Source of the DNA: Candidatus Onthoplasma faecigallinarum
GTDB taxonomy: Bacteria; Bacillota; Clostridia; Christensenellales; UBA1242
DNA length: 13,152 nt
Assembly: GCA_018715225.1 (NCBI GenBank)
Contig: DVMB01000014.1
Span: forward strand, 1 to 13,152
Direction: 5' to 3'
Part shown: one piece after another, positions 1-6,017 of the stretch
How the letters are laid out: each line of letters starts with the position of its first letter
How positions within the stretch are numbered: the stretch's first letter is position 1
Made by a program: the position numbers and the translations under genes
Notes under the pieces: model-generated
The model's input: only the letters and a program-made list of their open reading frames with translations
The model's database searches: none
What the model was told of the DNA's origin: nothing

Positions 1-493
1 GGTTGGAGCGAATGGCGTTCTTTTATCGTTTTTTGTCAAGCAAAAAACTTCTCTTTTACGCCTCCGCTCCCCTCACATGAAGGGGCAACCACTTTCCCCT
101 TCATTACTTCCCCTTTGTGTCGTCGCAATTAGAAAGTGTTTATCATTTGCAATAAGATTGCAAATTTCTTTTTTGCTCTATTGCTCCTCCTCCCCACTTC
201 GAAACTAGTTCTTGTGGGGACACCAAAACTTGAACCTTTAAATCTTTACCCTCTAAAAAAATTAGAATTAAGAGCAAACTAATTGAACAAAGATCTGTAT
301 CTAAAAACTTACATACGAATAAACAACTACATGTTAGCAGTTATATAATTTGCCTACCTATTGGAAAGGTAGTAATGAGGGGAAATCCCTTTAGGTGTCC
401 CCTCATAGTAGCGGAACAATCGACCAAAAAGCCTACGATTGCACACATAGTGTGCAATCTGGCAATAGGGAGAATTACTATATTATAATAAAT

Positions 494-526
494 AATTAAG
501 AGACACTAGACTAGTGTCTCTTAATT
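494..526. repeat. 16-bp near-perfect palindrome
   Basis: Arms 494-509 and 511-526 are perfect reverse complements around one central A. An RNA from either strand would form a very stable hairpin. On the plus strand only a short T stretch follows (525-527), so it is a poor intrinsic terminator. It could be the 3' end of a structured RNA from the left or a protein-binding palindrome. Confidence 0.7.
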
Positions 527-528
527 TA

Positions 529-602
529 AGTAAACTAATTGGACTAAGACTTACGATTGCGAGCCAACGAGCAATCTAGTTATATGTCCAAATTAGTTTA
601 CT
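529..602. repeat. Long hairpin abutting the shared TasA-like block
   Basis: Arms 529-544 and 586-602 match over 16 bp with one bulged A. An inner pair, GATTGC (555-560) with GCAATC (571-576), lies in the loop. The right arm ends at 602, exactly where the 54-bp block shared with the right TasA-like gene begins. No counterpart is seen next to the right-hand block. It replaces the sequence where the start of the left gene should be. Confidence 0.65.
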
Positions 603-655
603 ATAATGGCGGTGGTTATGGTCGCTATGCTCGCCTTCGGTGGCACTTATGCTTA
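602..655 (+). repeat. 54-bp perfect inverted repeat, left copy
   Basis: Bases 602-655 are the exact reverse complement of 2022-2075. Similarity continues to about 672 with only three mismatches, all at third codon positions. The block encodes the hydrophobic core of the signal peptide in the same frame in both genes. It is clearly richer in G+C than its surroundings. Identity through silent codon positions implies recent duplication, gene conversion or recombination between the copies. Confidence 0.93.
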
Positions 656-1187
656 TTTTACGGCTACTGCTAGTGAAGTAGAAGGTACTGCTACTACAGG
701 TACAGTAAAACTAAATGCTAACTCTATTGGCACACTTGTTACTGATAAAGTTGTATCTGGTTCTAGCTTACTTAAAAGTGGTTCTGTACAAGTTACAAGC
801 GCATCTGACGTTGATACTTATGTGTTCGTAACTTTCTCAGCAACATTCGATGGTTCAGGTAATCAAAAAGAATCAGCTGCTGAATGTATAGCTGAAGGAG
901 ATTATTATCTAGCAGTTACTCAAGCTGGTGGTTGGACTCTAGTAAGCGGTGAAACTAACGTATATGGACGTAAAGTTACCGCTGCTGAAGCAAACGCACC
1001 TATTGACGTATGTACAGGAATTAAATTCTATGGCTACAGCAAAAGTACTGAAACCACACCAGGTACTTTGATGGGACAAACAATTACTGTCACTATCTCA
1101 TCAGAAGCTATTCAAGCATTGAGCGAAGCTGGTACAGAATTTGGAAGTGTTGATGCTGCTTGGAAAGCTTTACATCCTGGTACCTAA
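606..1187 (+). CDS. TasA-like secreted protein, 5'-truncated, probably silent cassette
   Basis: This 193-codon frame encodes a SipW-type exported protein of the TasA/camelysin kind, predicted to be an extracellular fibre or surface protein. Residues 1-22 match the signal-peptide core and cleavage region (GGTYAYFTATA) of the gene at 1493-2125. The tails are also related, as both contain a GxLMxxTITVT motif (residues 151-161 here). The basic N-terminus (about 18 residues in the other copy) is missing: an in-frame TAG at 594-596 closes the frame upstream. No Shine-Dalgarno sequence precedes the ATG at 606, and a hairpin ends at 602. I therefore read it as an intact but unexpressed passenger that could be expressed after inversion. 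The open frame of more than 190 codons argues against simple decay. Weak translation from 606 cannot be excluded. Confidence 0.75.
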   Translation: MAVVMVAMLAFGGTYAYFTATASEVEGTATTGTVKLNANSIGTLVTDKVVSGSSLLKSGSVQVTSASDVDTYVFVTFSATFDGSGNQKESAAECIAEGDYYLAVTQAGGWTLVSGETNVYGRKVTAAEANAPIDVCTGIKFYGYSKSTETTPGTLMGQTITVTISSEAIQALSEAGTEFGSVDAAWKALHPGT

Positions 1188-1197
1188 TCTAAATTAC

Positions 1198-1229
1198 AAA
1201 AAAAATCTCGCTGTTGCGAGATTTTTTTA
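1198..1229 (+). terminator. Intrinsic terminator after the left TasA-like cassette
   Basis: Stem 1201-1211 with 1216-1226, loop TGTT, followed by a T run to 1228. It starts just after the stop codon at 1185-1187. A silent cassette that keeps a perfect terminator fits occasional expression. Confidence 0.88.
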
Positions 1230-1263
1230 TGTCAAAATGGTTTGGATTTAATGTATCCTATAA

Positions 1264-1316
1264 TATATTTATTAATAGTAAAGCAAAGTTCTTTGCTTTA
1301 CTTTATTATAAATATA
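1264..1316. repeat. Long A/T-rich inverted repeat
   Basis: Core arms 1277-1288 and 1291-1302 form a perfect 12-bp stem with a TT loop. Outer arms 1264-1272 and 1308-1316 add a perfect 9-bp stem. It lies near the middle (about 1338) of the segment between the 54-bp inverted repeats. It has no gene, and its function is unknown. Confidence 0.6.
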
Positions 1317-1394
1317 TGATTGTCAAATTTTTAGTCTCTTTATATTTTTATCATTTGTTATAAGATTATAAAAAATACATATCAAATAAGAGGA

Positions 1395-1430
1395 GAAAAT
1401 TCTTATACTTTAAGAATTTTCCTTTTTAAT
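1395..1430 (+). terminator. Second plus-strand terminator-like hairpin
   Basis: An 11-bp stem (1395-1405 with 1411-1421) is followed by CTTTTTAATTTTTT. It is the second plus-strand terminator-like structure after the left cassette, more than 200 bases from its stop. The stretch 1230-1390 between them contains no gene that I can support. It may hold a small RNA or may be only spacer. Confidence 0.6.
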
Positions 1431-1454
1431 TTTTTGGGGAGGGGGGTAAAAAAG

Positions 1455-1481
1455 AAAAAAGTCGACCTAAGTCGACTTTTT
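1455..1481 (-). terminator. Intrinsic terminator of the right TasA-like gene
   Basis: Arms AAAAAAGTCGAC (1455-1466) and GTCGACTTTTT (1471-1481) enclose a 4-nt loop. Read on the minus strand, the structure lies 12 bases after the stop at 1493 and ends in a T run. The symmetric A/T flanks could let it work in both directions. Confidence 0.85.
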
Positions 1482-1492
1482 ACATCTAAATG

Positions 1493-2125
1493 TTACGCAC
1501 TGAATGCAGCAATCAATTCAGTAACTGCATTTTCTGCAGAAAGATTAGATACTTGGATAGATTTTGCTTCCATTGTAACAGTTATAGTAGCATCCATCAA
1601 GTTACCAGTACTAGTATCTTCTCCTTCAACCCAATCATCATCTACAGATGTAGGGATAACAAGGTTAGTAAGTGGAACTTCTACACTACCTGCAGTAATA
1701 GCACTAGCTGTTGTAGCATCAGTACCATAGATGAAAATACCTGTAGTACTTGTTTCGTACCAACCTATACCTGTGCCACCAGCTGGTTCAATACCATCAG
1801 CAGCAATGCTCAAATTTTCTCCACCAGTGATAGTGAATCTAATAGCAACATAGTTACCAGCAGTATCTGTAGTATCAATAGTTAATGTAGCATTACTATC
1901 GAATAATGCGTCTCCTGGCAATACGTCAGTTTGAATACCTGTAAATGTCGCACCATTTGCATTCAACATAACATGACCGGTTGAAACTTCACCAGTCTTT
2001 TTAGTAGCGGTAGCAGTAAAGTAAGCATAAGTGCCACCGAAGGCGAGCATAGCGACCATAACCACCGCCATTATAATGATGGCAAAGGTTGATTTAGTCA
2101 TTTTTTTAGATTTTGTTTTTGTCAT
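1493..2125 (-). CDS. TasA-like secreted protein with SipW-type signal peptide (expressed copy)
   Basis: This 210-residue exported protein starts with a lysine-rich region (residues 1-11), a hydrophobic core (about 14-31) and GGTYAYFTATA, the pattern of SipW-processed TasA/camelysin proteins. These form fibres in the biofilm matrix or sit on the surface. The mature part is rich in T, A, G, V and acidic residues and predicted to be all beta, with no cysteine. The start at 2125 is supported by AAGGGG nine bases upstream, and M9 has no such site. A consensus-like promoter (2354-2382) and a 222-nt structured leader precede it, and a terminator follows at 1455-1481. Residues 18-35 come from the 54-bp block shared with the left cassette. 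No SipW peptidase gene is in the window. Family assignment is firm for the signal peptide and moderate for fibre formation. Confidence 0.85.
   Translation of the reverse strand: MTKTKSKKMTKSTFAIIIMAVVMVAMLAFGGTYAYFTATATKKTGEVSTGHVMLNANGATFTGIQTDVLPGDALFDSNATLTIDTTDTAGNYVAIRFTITGGENLSIAADGIEPAGGTGIGWYETSTTGIFIYGTDATTASAITAGSVEVPLTNLVIPTSVDDDWVEGEDTSTGNLMDATITVTMEAKSIQVSNLSAENAVTELIAAFSA
2022..2075 (-). repeat. 54-bp perfect inverted repeat, right copy
   Basis: This is the exact reverse complement of 602-655. The first mismatch on the 5' side is at 2076 and on the 3' side at 2021. It covers codons 18 to 35 of the expressed TasA-like gene. Recombination with the left copy would invert about 1.37 kb and place the left passenger in frame behind the right-hand start region. 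Confidence 0.93.
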
Positions 2126-2353
2126 CTTAATTTCCCCTTTTTAAATTAATTAAATGGTTTTCGACTAACCATGTCTATTCTAACAATAGACTCTTGATTT
2201 CACCTAAATGGTTTCACCCACTTACGAAATCGATTCTCTGGAATAAGTAATGCATATACCATTCCAGATTGTTTGCAATAACAAACAAATTTGCAAATTT
2301 ATTTGTACGAATATGTACTAAGCAATCTACATCGACCTCGATTACTTATTATG
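2126..2353 (-). promoter_or_regulatory. Long structured 5' leader of the TasA-like gene
   Basis: With transcription starting near 2347, the leader is about 222 nt. On the RNA, the first ten bases (2350-2341) can pair with 2251-2242. The competing hairpin 2267-2261 with 2244-2238 uses three of the same bases, so the two structures exclude each other. Further hairpins are GTACATATTCGTAC near 2312, a 7-bp stem in 2174-2192 and GGTT/AACC just before the ribosome binding site. This suggests RNA-level control. I do not recognise a known riboswitch; the hallmark motifs of the c-di-GMP-I class are not obvious. Confidence 0.5.
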
Positions 2354-2382
2354 ATTGTAGTACGTAGAGATTTTTAAGTCAA
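2354..2382 (-). promoter_or_regulatory. Sigma-A promoter of the TasA-like gene
   Basis: On the minus strand the -35 box is TTGACT (2382-2377), the spacer is 17 bp and the -10 box is TACAAT (2359-2354). This is 10 of 12 consensus bases at ideal spacing. The predicted start is near 2347. It lies outside the segment bounded by the 54-bp repeats, as a fixed promoter for a switch must. Confidence 0.75.
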
Positions 2383-2461
2383 ACGTTTTTTATAATTTTT
2401 TTTTGATTTTAGCAAACATTATTTTTTTTGACTGCTAAAAGATAATTTTATTTATACCAAA

Positions 2462-2489
2462 TAAAAAATGAGCCGAACTAATTCAGCCC
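2462..2489 (-). terminator. Terminator overlapping the end of the 388-aa gene
   Basis: On the minus strand, arms 2489-2482 and 2477-2470 form eight pairs (two G-T wobbles), followed by a T run (2469-2463). The four-base loop (2481-2478) contains the TAG stop codon of the gene, so the last codons form the upstream arm. Translation to the stop should interfere with folding. Confidence 0.7.
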
Positions 2490-3644
2490 ATCATATTTTG
2501 TCAGGTGGCTTATGTTGTATGCGTCGGTAGCGTTCTGTATCGCCTCTTGCAGTTCGTTACAAATTTTACACACGTCTTTATAAAATGGCATATCATTTTC
2601 GTTCAGTTTGCTTTTCAATTTCAAACAAGCCTTTAGATATTTTTTGCTCTCTTGATAGAAATCTTTACCTGTATCCTCTCCCTCGTCTCCTGAATAAATA
2701 AAACGTCCTTTGTCTCCATTGTTCCACATATATGTTCTAATATTCGTCTTATTTGCCATATGACGCATCTGTAAATAAGAATTATAAAACTTGAGTAGAC
2801 TCTTTATCCTTTGGTCGCTTTTTGCAGTAGAGACGAGGCTAGGAGAAAGTTCTTTTTCAATATCTATACAATCGTCCAGCGTGGCTCCGCCTACGCTCTT
2901 TATAATTTCGTCATAGATTTCGTCAAACGAAAGAGTTTTATATACTTCTCTGTACGTCTCTTTGTATTTACCCAAAATTGCACGAGGTACATATCTTTTG
3001 ATATAAAATTCCAACAACTTCACGCTTCTATACATCTTCAAGACCTGCTCTATGTCGCCTTTGTCCAAGTTCGTGTAATTTGTCTTCGCTGAGACATTAT
3101 CCTTTATTGGAACCTTACCTGTTAGAGCAAAATACATAACCCATGTCTTAGCGGCATACATCTGCAGACGTGAAAGTGCAGAATGTTTGTTTATTTTCGC
3201 TTGGATCGTACGCTTTGACCTAGCAAATTGTCTAATGAGTTGGCTCTCCGCAACAATCAAATCGTCTATGTCGATTTCATCTTCTGGTGGCTTGGTTATA
3301 TCAACAAAATATGAAACATCGCTTGGGTCTATCGGTGGCATAGTGGTATATAAGTATCCTGTCATGTTTTTGTATGAACGAAATACCTCTTTTGCATATC
3401 TTCTAAAATATTCCCAATCCCAATATTGAGATGTGCGTCTATCGTATTTGTCTCTTCGCTCAATGTAATAGTCATTGTCAAATTCTTTTGGTAGAGGGGC
3501 GAATGTGGGTTTCGCTTTTGGCTCTTCTTGTTTTGGGACTTGGTCATCAGCATTCAAGAGGACTTTGTTGTCCCACAATTTTGGCTTGATGTATTCTCCT
3601 GTCTCTTCATCTCGCTCGCCACTACTATAATATGCATTGCTCAT
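2478..3644 (-). CDS. Hypothetical protein, 388 aa, cytoplasmic
   Basis: I do not recognise this protein. It has no signal peptide and no membrane segment. Residues 1-55 are polar and probably disordered, with a K/P/E-rich stretch (about 35-55). The rest is charged, rich in aromatic residues (Y, F, W) and predicted mainly helical. Two cysteines in VCKICNE (about residues 360-363) are too few for a zinc ribbon. The start at 3644 is secure: a perfect AAGGAGG lies eight bases upstream. A likely promoter is at 3710-3737, and the terminator overlaps the stop, so it is probably a single-gene transcript. The strong translation signals argue for a real gene. Function is unknown, and a helical structural or scaffold role is only a guess. 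Confidence 0.8.
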   Translation of the reverse strand: MSNAYYSSGERDEETGEYIKPKLWDNKVLLNADDQVPKQEEPKAKPTFAPLPKEFDNDYYIERRDKYDRRTSQYWDWEYFRRYAKEVFRSYKNMTGYLYTTMPPIDPSDVSYFVDITKPPEDEIDIDDLIVAESQLIRQFARSKRTIQAKINKHSALSRLQMYAAKTWVMYFALTGKVPIKDNVSAKTNYTNLDKGDIEQVLKMYRSVKLLEFYIKRYVPRAILGKYKETYREVYKTLSFDEIYDEIIKSVGGATLDDCIDIEKELSPSLVSTAKSDQRIKSLLKFYNSYLQMRHMANKTNIRTYMWNNGDKGRFIYSGDEGEDTGKDFYQESKKYLKACLKLKSKLNENDMPFYKDVCKICNELQEAIQNATDAYNISHLTKYDGLN

Positions 3645-3709
3645 GAGCCGTTCCTCCTTAAAAAATTTGTTGATAAAAATTGTAAAAGTTAGATTGTATT
3701 TTCATATTT

Positions 3710-3737
3710 ATTGTACCATAGATTTTTCATATTACAA
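3710..3737 (-). promoter_or_regulatory. Putative promoter of the 388-aa gene
   Basis: Minus strand TTGTAA (3737-3732), 16-bp spacer, TACAAT (3715-3710), with TG one base ahead of the -10 box (extended -10). It lies in the spacer after mnmA, where I find no convincing terminator, so read-through from mnmA is also possible. Confidence 0.5.
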
Positions 3738-3751
3738 TACAATAGTTAAAA

Positions 3752-4828
3752 TTATAGTAAACTATCTATCCGCCCGCCACCATAGCACATTCCGTCTTCT
3801 GCATATAGGACAGCAAATTGTCCTATAGTCACAGCACGTTGCTTTTCTTCAAAATCTAGTTGAATAGTGTGCTCGTCAATAATCTTGACACGAACCTTTT
3901 GATCTGGCTGGCGGTATCTAAGTTTGACGAATGATGAAAAATCGCTCTTCATCTCATCTGTTATCCAATTAAATTCCTTAACAATGCAACCTCGTGAATA
4001 CATCTCGTCGCACTCGCCACAATTCACATATAGTGTATTGGTCGAAACATCTTTTTTGACTACAAACCATCTATCGTTGTCATAACCATCTTTGCCCCCA
4101 ATGTTTAGGCCACGGCGTTGCCCAATCGTGTAATACATCACGCCGTCGTGTTCGCCCACGACATTGCCGGACAAGTCTTTTATGAGGCCTTTTTGTGCTG
4201 GAAGATAAGTTTTTAAAAATTTTCTAAAATTGCGTTCCCCTATGAAGCATATGCCCGTGCTGTCCTTTTTCTCTGCCGTCACAAGCCCTAGTTCTTTCGC
4301 TATACGTCTAACCTCTGTCTTGTCAATGTCAGCAAGCGGAAACAAGGTGTATTTTAATTGGGCTTGGCTAAGTTGATTTAGGAAATAGGTTTGGTCCTTG
4401 CTCTTATCATGAGATTTGTATAAATAAACCTTGCCGTCCCTGTCCACACGTTTGCAATAATGCCCTGTCGCTATATAGTCCGCACCCAACTCCAATGCGT
4501 GCTTCAAAAATGGGCCGAACTTAATCTCCTTGTTGCACAAAACGTCTGGGTTTGGCGTGTAGCCCTTTTTGTATTCGTCAAGGAAATAACTGAAAACTCT
4601 GTCCTTGTATTCTTTGGAATAGTTGACTGTATAGTAAGGGATGCCGATTTTGTTGGCGACACGTTTCACGTCCTCAAAATCTTGCTCCGCACTACAATGC
4701 CCGCCGTCGTCCTGTTCTTCCCAGTTGAGCATGAAAAGACCTACGACATTATATCCTTGCTTTTTCAGCAAATATGCCGCTACTGATGAGTCCACTCCTC
4801 CACTTAATCCTACAACAACTGTTTTCAT
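3752..4828 (-). CDS. mnmA: tRNA-specific 2-thiouridylase MnmA
   Basis: MnmA installs the 2-thio group on the wobble uridine (U34) of tRNAs for Lys, Glu and Gln, using ATP to adenylate the base and a persulfide relay for sulfur. The 358-residue length is normal for the family. Visible are the PP-loop ATP site SGGVDSS (residues 9-15), the catalytic pair C98 (NPDVLCNKEIKFG) and C194 (STGICFIGERNF), the tRNA-binding central part with YYTIGQRRGLNIGG, and the C-terminal beta-barrel ending in YGGGRIDSLL. The start at 4828 has GAGG five bases upstream. This site overlaps the TGA stop of the preceding TM2 gene seven bases away, so the two are probably cotranscribed and translationally coupled. No cysteine desulfurase gene is adjacent here. 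Confidence 0.97.
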   Translation of the reverse strand: MKTVVVGLSGGVDSSVAAYLLKKQGYNVVGLFMLNWEEQDDGGHCSAEQDFEDVKRVANKIGIPYYTVNYSKEYKDRVFSYFLDEYKKGYTPNPDVLCNKEIKFGPFLKHALELGADYIATGHYCKRVDRDGKVYLYKSHDKSKDQTYFLNQLSQAQLKYTLFPLADIDKTEVRRIAKELGLVTAEKKDSTGICFIGERNFRKFLKTYLPAQKGLIKDLSGNVVGEHDGVMYYTIGQRRGLNIGGKDGYDNDRWFVVKKDVSTNTLYVNCGECDEMYSRGCIVKEFNWITDEMKSDFSSFVKLRYRQPDQKVRVKIIDEHTIQLDFEEKQRAVTIGQFAVLYAEDGMCYGGGRIDSLL

Positions 4829-4835
4829 TATAACC

Positions 4836-5312
4836 TCATTTTTTTGGTAAACTTACTGGAATTTTGTATCTATTCAATATTACATCGGCTATGTCAATCA
4901 GCCACATCATTATCACAACACCCCATATCAACACCAATAATGTGAATATCTCCCACAACTCGCCATGCGGAGTAGATTGCAAGACTGTAGTAAGTATCGC
5001 ATTGACCACCCCTATTACGAAAAATATGGAATAAAAAATGCCTTTCCCCGTTCGCCCAACATAGTAGTGATGAGCACCAGTGAAGCCTAAAAATATCGTC
5101 AACAACAACAATTTAACCTTACTCACATCGCTAGGACAACCTCGCCTATAAAGGACCCTTTCTCGCTCGTCCATATGAATGGCGACTTTGGCCTCACTAT
5201 TGGTCGCATTGTTGAATTTGTCGTAATTTAACTGACAGGTTGGACAGATATTTATCTCTTTCGGCACTTTGGTGTTGCACCTTGGACATCGCTTGTTTTT
5301 GAATAATTCCAT
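4836..5312 (-). CDS. Zinc-ribbon and TM2-domain membrane protein
   Basis: This 158-residue protein begins with a zinc ribbon (C9-x2-C12 and C23-x2-C26), then a polar linker to about residue 65, then a TM2 domain. The latter has a first membrane segment (LLLLTIFLGF), the family motif GAHHYYVGRTGKG and further hydrophobic segments at about 90-110 and 120-140, ending with DIADVILNRYKIP. The molecular role of bacterial TM2 proteins is not well defined. The gene lies seven bases upstream of mnmA in the same transcript. No Shine-Dalgarno sequence precedes the ATG. Instead, an extended -10 box (TGTTATAAT) ends six bases before it, suggesting a leaderless message. A functional link with tRNA thiolation is not established. 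Confidence 0.85.
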   Translation of the reverse strand: MELFKNKRCPRCNTKVPKEINICPTCQLNYDKFNNATNSEAKVAIHMDERERVLYRRGCPSDVSKVKLLLLTIFLGFTGAHHYYVGRTGKGIFYSIFFVIGVVNAILTTVLQSTPHGELWEIFTLLVLIWGVVIMMWLIDIADVILNRYKIPVSLPKK

Positions 5313-5318
5313 ATTTGT

Positions 5319-5347
5319 ATTATAACATGAAAATCACAATTTGTATA
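5319..5347 (-). promoter_or_regulatory. Extended -10 promoter directly at the TM2 start codon
   Basis: Minus strand TGTTATAAT (5327-5319) leaves six bases before the ATG at 5312, so transcription should start at or next to the A of ATG. The -35 position (TATACA, 5347-5342, 17-bp spacer) is poor, and the extended -10 TG could compensate. It would drive the TM2-mnmA pair. Confidence 0.55.
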
Positions 5348-5530
5348 TAGTTTAAAATAATTTTCTAATTCACTAGATTTTTTATTTAATTTAATATAAA
5401 ATGATTATATATAGATAAATATAGTAAATACTTAAATTATACCAATAAAACATTCATAAATAGTAGTGCAAAAATAAAATTGTTTAACGCTTTCACTATT
5501 TATTGATATCAAAATTTTATAGGAGAGGAT

Positions 5531-5953
5531 ATGATTATTTTATCTTGCGACCATGCTGGTTACGATTATATTCAAAAATTGATGAAATATTTTGACAAAA
5601 AAAATGTGGAATACAAATACATGGGTCCACAAAGTTATGACCCTGACGATGATTATCCAGATTTTATTGCCCCAGCAAGTCAGGAAGTACTAAAAGATGA
5701 GGACAATTGCGGAATATTCATTTGTGGGAGTGGGGTCGGTGCAAATATTGTGGCTAATAGGCACAAAGGTATTCGTGCCGTATGCGCTCAAGACTACACA
5801 TCCGCATACCTTGCCAGAAAAGATGAGGACGCCAATGTCTTGACCTTGGGCAGTAGGCTAATCAGTTTCCGTACCGCACTGAAAATCATAAAAGTCTTTT
5901 TGACCAGCGAGTTTGAAGGCGGTAGACACCTTAGAAGAATCTCAAAATATTAA
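5531..5953 (+). CDS. rpiB: RpiB/LacAB-family sugar-phosphate isomerase
   Basis: The family interconverts ribose 5-phosphate and ribulose 5-phosphate (pentose phosphate pathway) or the related galactose/allose 6-phosphates. The 140-residue length is typical. Visible are the N-terminal CDHAG (6-10), DYPDF (41-45), the anion-hole loop CGSGVGANIVAN with the catalytic C65, GIRAV (80-84), NVLTLGSR (102-109) and the phosphate-binding tail EGGRHLRR (129-136). One oddity is that the histidine that opens the sugar ring in E. coli RpiB (SRQHND) aligns with D98 (ARKDED). A changed substrate or a different ring-opening residue is possible, so the symbol names the family rather than a proven substrate. AGGAG upstream supports the start. 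A terminator follows at 5970-6007, so it is probably monocistronic. Confidence 0.88.
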   Translation: MIILSCDHAGYDYIQKLMKYFDKKNVEYKYMGPQSYDPDDDYPDFIAPASQEVLKDEDNCGIFICGSGVGANIVANRHKGIRAVCAQDYTSAYLARKDEDANVLTLGSRLISFRTALKIIKVFLTSEFEGGRHLRRISKY

Positions 5954-5969
5954 ATTTATATTTATCAAT

Positions 5970-6007
5970 AATAATGGTTTGTTTATATAATAACCATTAT
6001 TTTTTTG
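5970..6007 (+). terminator. Terminator after rpiB
   Basis: Perfect 10-bp stem AATAATGGTT (5970-5979) with AACCATTATT (5992-6001), 12-nt loop, then a T run to 6007. It separates rpiB from the convergent radical SAM gene. Confidence 0.85.
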
Positions 6008-6017
6008 TAACAATTAT

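Larger units (their letters stand above)
5..602. other. Hairpin-rich region without a gene; candidate large structured RNA
   Basis: No credible coding frame lies in these 600 bases, but they hold a dense series of inverted repeats. Seen directly: 5-10 with 65-70 (plus 14-17 with 59-62); 77-85 with 96-104 (9 bp); 145-153 with 157-165 (9 bp, 3-nt loop); 191-197 with 214-220 (7 bp); 354-358 with 368-372; 375-382 with 399-406 (8 bp); 437-446 with 450-459 (10 bp, 3-nt loop); 494-509 with 511-526 (16 bp, 1-nt centre); and 529-544 with 586-602 (16 bp with one bulge). The stems are richer in G+C than the A/T-rich linkers. This resembles a large ornate non-coding RNA (ROOL, GOLLD and OLE are known classes) or a recombination region. 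I cannot assign it to a named family, and the strand is undetermined because inverted repeats read the same both ways. Confidence 0.45.

Noticed and set aside
1..530. CRISPR array or attC-type cassette array in the hairpin region
   Set aside because: The stems differ in sequence and spacing, with no regular direct repeat, and no cas or integrase gene is in the window.
1434..1885. Plus-strand open frames across 1434-1730 and 1490-1885
   Set aside because: They run antisense to the TasA-like gene, have low-complexity translations and no ribosome binding site. The minus-strand gene explains the region.
2126..2353. Known riboswitch (for example c-di-GMP-I) in the TasA-like leader
   Set aside because: I do not see the conserved core motifs of that class. 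It is kept only as an unclassified structured leader.
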